This document shows, in pieces, positions 1-8,072 of a stretch of DNA of 34,403 nucleotides (its first letter is position 1; the number at the start of each line of letters is the position of its first letter). The position numbers were made by a program, and so were the translations under genes. The notes under the pieces were generated by a model, which did not search any database, was not told the DNA's origin, and was given only the letters and a program-made list of their open reading frames with translations. Source of the stretch: an uncultured Lachnospiraceae bacterium (GTDB taxonomy: Bacteria; Bacillota; Clostridia; Lachnospirales; Lachnospiraceae); contig CACZLA010000033.1 in the NCBI GenBank assembly GCA_902781895.1, positions 1 through 34,403 on the forward strand, in the 5' to 3' direction.

Positions 1-765
1 AGATACATTAGATCTTTTCCTATATTTCTTATCAAACTTTCGCTTAGCACCTGGTTGAGAAAAAAACACTTTAACTTTAGTATTTTTTGAAGTATGTTCA
101 ATCCCCTTTTGACCTTCATCAAAATGATTATCTCCATCAACAAGAATATTTGCCATATCCTCTGATTTATATACTTCTTTTTTTGATTTCTCTTTATGTT
201 TTGGGGTATATTTCTTAACCCGTGGTTGATAATCTTTTTCTACCGAATAACTTGGTCTGTATGTTGTAAAAGTCGGCGTACTATAATGTGTTACTGTAGG
301 CGTTGTACTTCTATTATATGTATAATTTACTGGCTTAGTCTGTTTTTTCTGTCTAGACCTAATCGCCGATTCATACATTTCATCATATTTGCCATCAATG
401 ATATCATTTAAATCTTCCTTTACATCATCCTTTGTTATTCCCCACATTTCTCCCAGACTAAACTTGGTAATAAATTCGTCAAGTTGATTATCACATGGCA
501 TAACTTTCGGAATACCAAACTCTTCTTTCAACCTTTCTAAATAGGTTTTATAAGAATGAATCTTTTTCTTTTTTAAATGTGGCAATATATGATTTATTAC
601 ATCCAGTTTTACATCAGACACTACAATATTCCAGTCATCAAAAAGATTATTATCAGAAATAAAGCCCTGTAATTCTTCATCTGACGGAATCTCTTCTATC
701 CCATTATATGTCTCTTGTAGTGTCTTCAAATATTCAGAATAATTCTTTATATTAGGACCATTCAT
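1..765 (-). CDS. Hypothetical protein with duplicated N-terminal module, possible PIN/NYN-like C-terminal part (3' end outside window)
   Basis: A reading frame stays open from the ATG at 765 to the window edge (255 codons, no stop seen). The start is preceded by GGGTGAT. Residues about 8-60 and 71-123 look like two copies of one module: YxxYL, then L/I and P-x-D, then FI, W-x-I, DVKxD and a final I-I/L. A Ser/Thr/Tyr/Lys-rich linker follows (about 135-205), then NILVDGDNHFDEGQKGIE and VKVFFSQ. An early strand ending in an Asp-rich VDGDN motif resembles the first acidic motif of PIN/NYN-type nucleases, but the other catalytic acids would lie outside the window, so nuclease activity is only a guess. 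The gene sits beyond the terminator of the adhesin operon and probably has its own promoter. The reading frame itself is secure; the function is not known. Confidence 0.7.
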   Translation of the reverse strand, partial: MNGPNIKNYSEYLKTLQETYNGIEEIPSDEELQGFISDNNLFDDWNIVVSDVKLDVINHILPHLKKKKIHSYKTYLERLKEEFGIPKVMPCDNQLDEFITKFSLGEMWGITKDDVKEDLNDIIDGKYDEMYESAIRSRQKKQTKPVNYTYNRSTTPTVTHYSTPTFTTYRPSYSVEKDYQPRVKKYTPKHKEKSKKEVYKSEDMANILVDGDNHFDEGQKGIEHTSKNTKVKVFFSQPGAKRKFDKKYRKRSNVS

Positions 766-834
766 ACATAATCACCCATTTTGAAAACTTATATTTGGAT
801 AGAGTATATCATATAGATCAACTCTATAACAGAC

Positions 835-858
835 GGAAGATTCTATGTAGAATCTTCC
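835..858 (-). terminator. Hairpin terminator after the adhesin gene
   Basis: A perfect inverted repeat (GGAAGATTCTA / TAGAATCTTCC) lies 14 bases past the adhesin stop codon. The following U-tract on the minus strand is poor (GTCTGTTAT), so termination may be partial or the hairpin may stabilise the mRNA 3' end. Confidence 0.55.
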
Positions 859-871
859 ATCCGCATAGCAA

Positions 872-3800
872 CTATTCTGTCATTTCCTCGTCTGTATCAT
901 CATCGTAATCTTCTACATCATCTACCATAGAGGTCTTCTTACTAAAGAAAATATATGATGCAGCAAAGAGAATAAATGCAAGTCCGATAGCACCACAGAC
1001 AAACGGATTATAGTTATCACCAGTCTGAGGAAGCTTTGGCTGTGTAGGCTTATTAGTAAGGTCAAGTGTATACTCAACTACCTCAGGGGCCTTTGCATCA
1101 TCCTGAAGCTTACCATTTTCGTCTCTTCCATAGGTGAATGTCACCTCATGAGGAGTACTATCAAGAATATAATCTTCCTTAGCCTTTGTTTCGACTACAG
1201 TATAGGTTATATCCTTATCAAAGCCGCCATCCTTGTCAAAGGTACATATAGGAAGCAGATCACTCTCAGCACATCCATCCTTTCCAGTAACAAGTGTCTG
1301 AAGCACCTTACCATCTTTATCTCTGATTTCGAACTCAACACCTTCAATCATTGTATTAAGCTCTGAATCTCTCTTCTTAAGGAGCAGTTTTCCATATACA
1401 TAGTCATCCTTCATCTGACACTTCTGGATTTCTCCAGAATCCTTAACTTCGAACTCTATATCGTTTGCTATGGTATAACCATAAGGCGAAGTCTCCTCTC
1501 TGAGAGTGTACTTACCTGCTGGTATCTTTTCAACCATATGAGGTTCTTTAGTACTTATCCAGCTTTCTACTGTCTTTCCTTCAGAATCAATAATAGTAAG
1601 TTTTGCACCCTCAAGTTCCTTTTCTCCAGTCACATCAGTTTTACTGAATTCAACCTTAATAGGAATATCTGTGAACTCTGCTTCGAATTTAAGTACTTTT
1701 TCTCCTTCAGGATTATATGATGCATCAATCTCCACTTTTTCCTTATTGGAAGCATAACCCTTAGGAGGTTCAATCTCCTGGATATAATACTTTCCAAGCG
1801 GAAGATCTGATACAAAATGAATCTTTCCTTCGGAATCTGTAACAGCCTTTTCAATTAGACTGTCTGTTTGAAGCTTTGCATCAGTTTCAGTGCAAATTAT
1901 ATCTTCAGAAGAATATAGTCCAAACATAGCGCCTTCAAGAACTTTACCATTTTCTGAATCCTTCTTTATAACAGAGATTTCTACCTTCTGTCTTTCGTTA
2001 AAGATATGGTCTCCAGCATAAACGATAGGAGTATCCTGATCCAGATATGAAAGGTCAGCATCAATAGGTGTGCTATCCAGCATAAAGCCTTCAAGTGTAG
2101 CCGTCTCAACCAGATAATACTTACCAAGTGGCAGCTTATCTATAAATGCTACACCTTTATCGTTTGTTACAAGAGTTGCAACAAGTTCATCCTTCTCATA
2201 GTAAACAGTATCAATACCATCAGGACTAACTATATCTTCCTTTGCATATACTTCAAAAGTTACGCCAGCCATGGATTTCTTCTTCCAACTGAACAGGAAG
2301 TCATACCACTTATCCTTGGTAGCCTCAATATCCTGAAGGAACTCTCCATCCTTATTGATGATTATTGTACCTGTAGGTACCTCGTCCTTCATAGTTACTG
2401 ACTGGATTTCTTCTGTATCAATTACAGTGAACTCCACATCTGTCGCTCTGAGATATCCATAAGGTGCGAACTCCTCACGAAGGATATATGTTTCTCCAAC
2501 CACAAGTCTCTTAAGCACATGCTTTTCACCTGCCTTTGATGTCCAGGTTTCTACCACGTTACCATCCTTATCGATCACTGAAAGTGTAGCCCCACTAAGC
2601 TCAGCACCACTTGTTATATCCTCCTTGGAGAATTCGAAGCTTGTAGGAGTATTTATAAACTCACTACTGTACTTTGCTACAGGAGTATTCTCATCGATAT
2701 ACCTGGCATCGAACTCGATTACCTCATCAGATGAAACATATCCAGCCGGTGTTTTAATTTCCTTTGCAGTATACTTACCAAAAGGATAATCCTTAGTGAA
2801 CTTTATAAGTCCATCTGCATCTGAAGTTGCCTGTTCCAGAAGTGTTCCTGCCTCAACAACAACCTTACCATCTCTGGTCTTAATATCTTCAGCTGCATAA
2901 AGTCCGAAGACTGCACCTTCGATAGCTCTGTCATCTTCTGCATCACGCTTTTCTACAACAAGCTTAAGTTTTTCTCGTTCATCCTTAAATGTCTTTGTGT
3001 CATAGATTACAGGAGTCTCATCATCAGCATAAACAAGTGTACTGGTCTGTTCCTGAGGATCAAACAGATATCCAAACGGAGCCTTTGTTTCAACAACTTT
3101 GTACTGTCCAAGAGGAATATCCTTAAGTACTGCTTTTCCTTCTGCATCAGAAGTAAGCGTTGCTACCAGGTCTCCCTCACTATAATACTTTGTTCTCTCC
3201 CCAGACTCATCCACCTGGTTATCAGCAGTATAAATATCCTCAGCTGCATATACCTCGAACTCTGCCCCTTCAAGACCACCTTCAACATAAACGAACTCTT
3301 TTTCGTCACTGTTAGCAAACCATCCACCTTCATAACCTTCAAGTACTTCACCACGCTTTTCTATGGTAATCTCACCCTTTGTTGGATGATTCTCATATTC
3401 CACTGTGATAATAGCCTCGTAGGTGTCAGGATCTGTCTCATAGAAAGTATCAGTATCAACTGCGACCTCAACATAGTTCTCATTCTTCACATAGCCATAA
3501 GGTGCTGCTATTTCTTCTATTCGGTAATTTCCAAGGTGAAGTACCTGAGGAAGTAAAAGATCACCATCATCATCTGTCTTAAAAGTCTTATGAGTAACCT
3601 TTGAAGGATAAGTTGTGATCATCTCAACATATTCCTCTGTATCCATGTTGTAGATACGGAACTCAGCGTTAGGAAGAAGAACTGTTTTCTTAGTCTCATC
3701 ATCCTTCTTTATAATTCTGAGCTTTGCACTGAACTCCCTGTCTATGAATACTCGCCAAACAAGAGGTTCATCCGGCTTATGCTCTGTGATTCTTACCTCA

Positions 3801-6358
3801 AATGGCTTTACTGTTTCCATGTTGTGAGGTGTGACTGACTCAACCACGATATAGGTTCCATATGGTATCGGAATAGATACTGCATGTCCCTTTTTATCTG
3901 TATAGATAGTGGTCTCTCCCTTACCTTCGGCTGCTTCCTTTCCAGTTACTTTGCCTCCGATAACTATAGGGGTAGCATTATCAAAATCATAGCTGCCGTC
4001 TTCCTTTACAGGAAGCTTTGACTTAAGGTAAGCTGTAAAGCCTGCTCCTTCAAGAAGCGGTGCCTCAGTATCCTCGCCATTATCTGATACTTTGATCAGC
4101 TGGAATGGTTGCTTCTTAACCTGCTCCTCAGATGTTGACTCTCTCGCTACCTCTGCTACAAGATCACCCTCATAATCACATTTAAGGTCATGCTCCTCAG
4201 TGTCAATGTTATAACCTACCGGAGCCTCTATCTCTTTGATGTAATAATCACCTAGATACAAGTTTTTAATCTCAGCCTCTGCATTTGCATCTGTTTTAAG
4301 CTCTGCAACTTTTGTACCCTTCTTATAAAGAACTCCTGTCTTTCCGTCAGGATGAACTATATCATTACGAGCATAGAGCCCATATACTGCCCCCTCAAGT
4401 GAAGCATCGCCCTGTGGATAAGGCTTTCCAGTTTCCTTATCAACCTTATAAAGATGAATCTTGGCTGTTACCCTGTCATTCTCAAATGTATGCTTAAACT
4501 CAGCTATAGGAGTCTTCTCATCCATAATTTCAAAGCTGAAATTATATACATCTGTCTGATTACGGAGATAACCATATGGCGCCTTAGTCTCCTTAATATA
4601 ATATGAATTAGATATTGGAAGATCTACTGTATAAGCACCGTTTCCGTCATTTCCGGTTGTAGCCGTCTGTATTGCTGTATCCTTCTTCATGATGACTGTA
4701 CCATCATAATTCTTGATATCATTTCCGGCATACATGGTATACTCTCCACCCTTAAGTGGATTCTTAGTATCCTTGTCAATCTTGGATACAGTAACCTTTG
4801 CTTTCTGACGCTGATTCTCAATAGTCACACTTTCAAACTGTACTTCAACATTCTGATCCTTATATTCAATTGTTACAGTCTTGGTTTCACCATTGATTGT
4901 ATAACCACCGATACTTTTGGTTTCTGTAACATTGTAGGTTCCAAGATGAAGATTATTAAGTGTAACCTGACCATCCTTACCACTCACAAGCCCTTCTGCT
5001 ATGACAGCACCTTTGTTATAAACCTTAGCACCGTCAGCTCTGTAGATATCTGCCCCAGCTGTAACCTTAAATGTTGCACCTGGAAGCTTTCTCTTCTCAT
5101 AAGTGAAGTTGGTTCCATTCCATCCTACAAGTACCTCACCTTCCTTATAAATAGTAAGTGCTCCTACCTGTTCGGAATCCTTTGCAGTAAATGATGTTGT
5201 CTGACCAGCTTTTACTACAAGTGTGTGAACATCCTTATCAAGTACATATCCTTTTGGTGAAGATATTTCCTTAACATAGTAGGTTCCCGGTGTAAGAGGT
5301 CCTGACTTGCAACCACCGTCATCACCTGTGACCATCTGCTCTACAAGCGCAGTACATCCACTATCGGAATAAATACCATAGGTTGCACCTGGAAGCTTAG
5401 TACCTGTCGCCTTATCTATCTTCTCCAGATATCCATAACCTATATCTTCAGTTTTCACTTTGATATAAGCATAGATAGGATCCGCTGAAGGTCTTTCAGA
5501 TACAAACTCCTGATAATTACTGTTACCATTAAACCAGAATACACAGCTCGATGTTGGCTCAACCTTTCCGGTATTTGATGTGAATGTACCAGTAGTCGCC
5601 TCTGTCTGAACCTTTTTACTTGAAATGGTCAGCTTATTACCATCCACAGAAGTGTCATAACCCTTAAGACTAAGATCAAACCCCTTAAGTTCCTTATTCT
5701 TATCTGTAAGTGTTATTTCATATCTCTGATTCGTCTCATTCCACTTCAGTTCTATGGTTTCTGCACCACTCTTAGTCTTGCTGGCAAAGCTTGGTATCTT
5801 CTGATCATAAGCTGCACCGATACTGTCTCTTAAGGTTTTATAATAACCATAACAAGTATCAGGATCCGGAGCACATCTCGAAAGAGTATAAGCAGCATTA
5901 TCTGCGCTATCTGTTCCAAAGAGTCCTTTTTCTATGATCCATACCTGACTCTGCGTTGCAATGAACTGATCCTTCTTGTCATTTGATGGCTCATTCTGTG
6001 TATCTGCTGTATCCGCATAACCATAATACAGACAAAGCGCAAGCAGTTTTTCCTGCTTTGCAGAAAGACTTGTATTGTTCGGTTCATCATCACTCTTCAT
6101 CAGTTCACCAGTTTCAGCCGTAAGACCAAAATTAAGGCAATAGCCTATCTTCCCATCTATCATGGCATATAGAATCTGACCTGTATGAGAAGAATTGAAT
6201 TCTGACACAACGCCATGCTCACTTGCTGATGCATACCAGAAGCTTATATTTGCCTCAGCACTTGCAGCAAATGCTGTCATAGCCGATCCGGACACAGATG
6301 AAACTATAATCAAAAGAGCCATTATAAATGACATAAATCGTTTTAGTTTCTGTCTCAT
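872..6358 (-). CDS. Giant LPXTG cell-wall adhesin with thioester domain and about 13 Cna-B/SpaA-type repeats
   Basis: A 1,828-residue sortase substrate. A signal peptide (cleavage near AFA, about residue 31) leads into a thioester domain: Cys74 in GYCLNFG and Gln136 in the ATQSQVW motif, the pair that forms the internal thioester used for covalent host binding in streptococcal TED adhesins. From about residue 315 I count 13 Cna-B/SpaA modules, each with a K-x-D/K opening strand, G-A-x-F/Y-x-L/V-Y, and a closing E-x-x-A/P-x-GY. Such modules usually carry Lys-Asn isopeptide bonds. The end has LPQTG (1776-1780), a membrane helix and an unusually acidic tail (DDVEDYDDDTDEE) after only a short basic patch. 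I chose the ATG at 6358 because GTAAGGAGG lies 11 bases upstream. An in-frame ATG at 6442 would add 28 residues but lacks a good ribosome binding site and would put them before the signal peptide. It is the last gene of the ParM/lipoprotein operon and probably acts in attachment to host, substrate or mating partner. Confidence 0.93.
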   Translation of the reverse strand: MRQKLKRFMSFIMALLIIVSSVSGSAMTAFAASAEANISFWYASASEHGVVSEFNSSHTGQILYAMIDGKIGYCLNFGLTAETGELMKSDDEPNNTSLSAKQEKLLALCLYYGYADTADTQNEPSNDKKDQFIATQSQVWIIEKGLFGTDSADNAAYTLSRCAPDPDTCYGYYKTLRDSIGAAYDQKIPSFASKTKSGAETIELKWNETNQRYEITLTDKNKELKGFDLSLKGYDTSVDGNKLTISSKKVQTEATTGTFTSNTGKVEPTSSCVFWFNGNSNYQEFVSERPSADPIYAYIKVKTEDIGYGYLEKIDKATGTKLPGATYGIYSDSGCTALVEQMVTGDDGGCKSGPLTPGTYYVKEISSPKGYVLDKDVHTLVVKAGQTTSFTAKDSEQVGALTIYKEGEVLVGWNGTNFTYEKRKLPGATFKVTAGADIYRADGAKVYNKGAVIAEGLVSGKDGQVTLNNLHLGTYNVTETKSIGGYTINGETKTVTIEYKDQNVEVQFESVTIENQRQKAKVTVSKIDKDTKNPLKGGEYTMYAGNDIKNYDGTVIMKKDTAIQTATTGNDGNGAYTVDLPISNSYYIKETKAPYGYLRNQTDVYNFSFEIMDEKTPIAEFKHTFENDRVTAKIHLYKVDKETGKPYPQGDASLEGAVYGLYARNDIVHPDGKTGVLYKKGTKVAELKTDANAEAEIKNLYLGDYYIKEIEAPVGYNIDTEEHDLKCDYEGDLVAEVARESTSEEQVKKQPFQLIKVSDNGEDTEAPLLEGAGFTAYLKSKLPVKEDGSYDFDNATPIVIGGKVTGKEAAEGKGETTIYTDKKGHAVSIPIPYGTYIVVESVTPHNMETVKPFEVRITEHKPDEPLVWRVFIDREFSAKLRIIKKDDETKKTVLLPNAEFRIYNMDTEEYVEMITTYPSKVTHKTFKTDDDGDLLLPQVLHLGNYRIEEIAAPYGYVKNENYVEVAVDTDTFYETDPDTYEAIITVEYENHPTKGEITIEKRGEVLEGYEGGWFANSDEKEFVYVEGGLEGAEFEVYAAEDIYTADNQVDESGERTKYYSEGDLVATLTSDAEGKAVLKDIPLGQYKVVETKAPFGYLFDPQEQTSTLVYADDETPVIYDTKTFKDEREKLKLVVEKRDAEDDRAIEGAVFGLYAAEDIKTRDGKVVVEAGTLLEQATSDADGLIKFTKDYPFGKYTAKEIKTPAGYVSSDEVIEFDARYIDENTPVAKYSSEFINTPTSFEFSKEDITSGAELSGATLSVIDKDGNVVETWTSKAGEKHVLKRLVVGETYILREEFAPYGYLRATDVEFTVIDTEEIQSVTMKDEVPTGTIIINKDGEFLQDIEATKDKWYDFLFSWKKKSMAGVTFEVYAKEDIVSPDGIDTVYYEKDELVATLVTNDKGVAFIDKLPLGKYYLVETATLEGFMLDSTPIDADLSYLDQDTPIVYAGDHIFNERQKVEISVIKKDSENGKVLEGAMFGLYSSEDIICTETDAKLQTDSLIEKAVTDSEGKIHFVSDLPLGKYYIQEIEPPKGYASNKEKVEIDASYNPEGEKVLKFEAEFTDIPIKVEFSKTDVTGEKELEGAKLTIIDSEGKTVESWISTKEPHMVEKIPAGKYTLREETSPYGYTIANDIEFEVKDSGEIQKCQMKDDYVYGKLLLKKRDSELNTMIEGVEFEIRDKDGKVLQTLVTGKDGCAESDLLPICTFDKDGGFDKDITYTVVETKAKEDYILDSTPHEVTFTYGRDENGKLQDDAKAPEVVEYTLDLTNKPTQPKLPQTGDNYNPFVCGAIGLAFILFAASYIFFSKKTSMVDDVEDYDDDTDEEMTE

Positions 6359-6389
6359 TTTTCTTAATTCCTCCTTACAAATTTGCAAC

Positions 6390-6425
6390 AAAAAAGAGAG
6401 ACTCAAGCAACGGCTCAAATCTCTC
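6390..6425 (-). terminator. Terminator-like hairpin in the adhesin leader
   Basis: On the minus strand GAGAGA, an inner AGC-CGTT-GCT stem and TCTCTC are followed by six U. It lies between the lipoprotein stop and the adhesin ribosome binding site, so it would act as an attenuator that lowers adhesin transcription relative to the upstream genes. The outer stem is only 6 bp and has symmetrical internal bulges, so strength is uncertain. Confidence 0.5.
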
Positions 6426-6472
6426 AGTTGTATACCTTTCATCTCGGTATATTTATTTAGTTGTATATATTC

Positions 6473-7261
6473 TTATCTATAGCAGCGGAACTCATAAAAG
6501 TCCTGACCACCTGAGTTTGTCACACCACCATACTCTATAAGAAAGTATGGATTTGATTCAAGAAGCAACATATCTGCTATATAAGTTGCTATAGCATCCT
6601 CACTTCCAAGAAGTCTTCCCGATGTAGTTGCTGCCTTGTTTAGATCTGTCTCAACGAACACACTGTAGTATCCAAGACCATCATACGGATAATAATCATT
6701 ATATTCTTCCTCAGTGATCTGCCCCTGTGCTAGCAGATTTGCAAGATTGTCCGTAGTTTTGATCATACCACCTGCCTGACATTTTGCTGTCGCAAGTGAT
6801 ACGACATTCCCAGGACTATAGGATACTTCTGCAGGTGCCGGAGCTTCTGTATCAGCCTCTGTAGTTGCTTCCGTCGGAGCTTCTGTCTCTGCTTCTGTAC
6901 AAGACTCTGTCGGAGCCTCTGTTACTGATTCTGTACATGACTCAGTTTGAACTTCTGTTTCTGACTCAGTAGCCTTTTCAGTTGCCTGAACTGGATTTTC
7001 TGTAGACTTCTTGTTTTCAGTAGCTGAATCCACCTTCCTACTATCATCCTTCTTTTTATCAGAAACCTTCTTTTCTTCTTTAGTATTTTCAGTTGTCTGT
7101 TCTGTGCTTTCAGTAGAAGCTTCCGTCTTTATCTCAGTGGTCTCTTCCGTCTGTTTAGCTACAACATCTTTGCTACTCTTTATAGCTTCCTTTACATCTG
7201 TAGTACAGCCCGTGAGTCCGAGTATTGCTATAGTTATAAGAATCATTATTAGTTTCTTCAT
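6473..7261 (-). CDS. Lipoprotein with Thr/Glu-rich linker, unknown C-terminal domain
   Basis: 262 residues. The N-terminus MKKLIMILITIAILGLTGC is a classic type II signal with an LTGC lipobox, so the mature protein is anchored by a diacylglyceryl Cys19. Residues about 40-145 are a low-complexity Thr/Glu/Ser stalk with repeated TE-A-P-TE units, which would lift the C-terminal domain through the cell wall. The C-terminal 110 residues look folded and contain two cysteines (in AKCQAGG and the terminal FRCYR) that could form a disulfide. I do not recognise this domain. The gene lies between the ParMR-type genes and the LPXTG adhesin on one strand, so a surface role linked to the adhesin is likely (inference). 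Its ribosome binding site is embedded in competing hairpins. Confidence 0.85.
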   Translation of the reverse strand: MKKLIMILITIAILGLTGCTTDVKEAIKSSKDVVAKQTEETTEIKTEASTESTEQTTENTKEEKKVSDKKKDDSRKVDSATENKKSTENPVQATEKATESETEVQTESCTESVTEAPTESCTEAETEAPTEATTEADTEAPAPAEVSYSPGNVVSLATAKCQAGGMIKTTDNLANLLAQGQITEEEYNDYYPYDGLGYYSVFVETDLNKAATTSGRLLGSEDAIATYIADMLLLESNPYFLIEYGGVTNSGGQDFYEFRCYR

Positions 7262-7267
7262 ATCTTA

Positions 7268-7315
7268 CACCTGTCCTTTCTGTGGACAGATGAGATATGA
7301 CAGTAACTGTCCACA
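7268..7315 (-). promoter_or_regulatory. Competing hairpins over the lipoprotein ribosome binding site
   Basis: On the minus strand a 9-bp perfect stem TGTGGACAG / CTGTCCACA (7307-7315 with 7281-7289) can form. Its second arm CTGTCC can instead pair with GGACAG (7284-7289 with 7271-7276), which directly abuts the AGGTG ribosome binding site. A third mini-stem GACAG-TTA-CTGTC uses the first arm. These pairings exclude each other, a layout that fits translational control. Function is inferred. Confidence 0.45.
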
Positions 7316-7342
7316 AAAAATATTAAGTTGTGTCAGTTGCCT

Positions 7343-7441
7343 TTATGCTGCAGTCACTTTTCTGATTCTGAAATAATAACAAAGTAGTCTGCGCATTCTC
7401 TTAATAAACATAAAGAATCTATATTTTGCTTCAATATTCAT
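7343..7441 (-). CDS. Small basic protein, 32 residues
   Basis: A very short reading frame with a strong ribosome binding site (GGAAGGAG, 9 bases before ATG), starting 16 bases after the stop of the 56-residue membrane peptide gene. The product begins MNIEAKYRFFMFIKRMRRLL and is rich in Arg/Lys and aromatic residues, giving an amphipathic, strongly basic helix. No family is recognised. The good ribosome binding site and even spacing with its neighbours argue that it is translated. It could be a membrane-peripheral helper of the neighbouring small hydrophobic protein. Confidence 0.55.
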   Translation of the reverse strand: MNIEAKYRFFMFIKRMRRLLCYYFRIRKVTAA

Positions 7442-7457
7442 AAACCAATCTCCTTCC

Positions 7458-7628
7458 TTATATCGACGCTCCGCCAAGAAAAGCAAAGAAGATTCTGAGA
7501 ACAAGACTAAGCAGCATCAGAAAAGCTCTTAATGCTCCCAGAGCAAGCCACAGAACTGCTCCTGCTATTCTTACCAATATCCATAAAACATCTAGTATTC
7601 CTTTTCCAATTAAGCTTAGTATCCTCAT
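7458..7628 (-). CDS. Small hydrophobic membrane protein, 56 residues
   Basis: The ATG at 7628 follows AAAGGCAGG and lies 15 bases after the ParR-like stop codon. The product begins MRILSLIGKGILDVLWILVR and is almost wholly hydrophobic with Arg residues spaced along it, compatible with two short membrane or amphipathic helices. Conjugative elements of Firmicutes often carry such tiny hydrophobic genes, but I cannot name a family. Placement within the ParM/ParR/adhesin operon suggests a membrane role in the same process. Confidence 0.7.
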   Translation of the reverse strand: MRILSLIGKGILDVLWILVRIAGAVLWLALGALRAFLMLLSLVLRIFFAFLGGASI

Positions 7629-7643
7629 AATAAACCTGCCTTT

Positions 7644-8072
7644 CTATGACCACCGATTAGTCAACTCTTCCATAAGCTTATCTGTTTCTTCATCATTCAC
7701 ACCTGTATCATTTTTCTTAACCGACTGAGTCTGTTCCATTTTTACAGCTTGTCCAACACCTGATATTGCCGATATGACCATGTTGAAAAGTTCTTGCCTG
7801 ATTTCATTTTCAAGTTCTTTTCTTATATCAGCTTTAAGGTTATCAACATATTCCTTGGTAACATATCCACCTTGCTGAGCCACATCACTATCACTGAGAG
7901 GAACATATTCTCCATCACCTAATAGATGAGCCTTAAGAATCTCAACTATAAAGCTACTCTTTGACTTATAAATGGAAAGATCCAAATCTCGTAAAATCTT
8001 ATGTATTTTCAGATGATCAGGATTATTTATATTCAGCCTGAATGCATGCATTATGCTATCATCACGAGCCAC
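7644..8072 (-). CDS. ParR-like DNA-binding adaptor for the ParM-like filament
   Basis: 142 residues. The N-terminal part (FRLNINNPDHLKIHKILRDL, then KSKSSFIVEILKAHLL) fits the ribbon-helix-helix fold of ParR/StbB-type centromere-binding proteins. A middle coiled coil (about 75-100) and an acidic/polar C-terminal tail follow; in ParR the C-terminus contacts the ParM filament. It starts with GTG, supported by GGAGGTGA eight bases upstream, and overlaps the end of the ParM-like gene by 11 bases, the usual parM-parR arrangement. The assignment rests on fold-like pattern and position, not on strong sequence identity. No obvious iterated parC centromere was seen next to it. Confidence 0.68.
   Translation of the reverse strand: MARDDSIMHAFRLNINNPDHLKIHKILRDLDLSIYKSKSSFIVEILKAHLLGDGEYVPLSDSDVAQQGGYVTKEYVDNLKADIRKELENEIRQELFNMVISAISGVGQAVKMEQTQSVKKNDTGVNDEETDKLMEELTNRWS

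Noticed and set aside
7011-7376. Plus-strand frame of 121 codons rich in Ser/Val/Phe
   Set aside because: Antisense of the Thr/Glu-rich lipoprotein linker.
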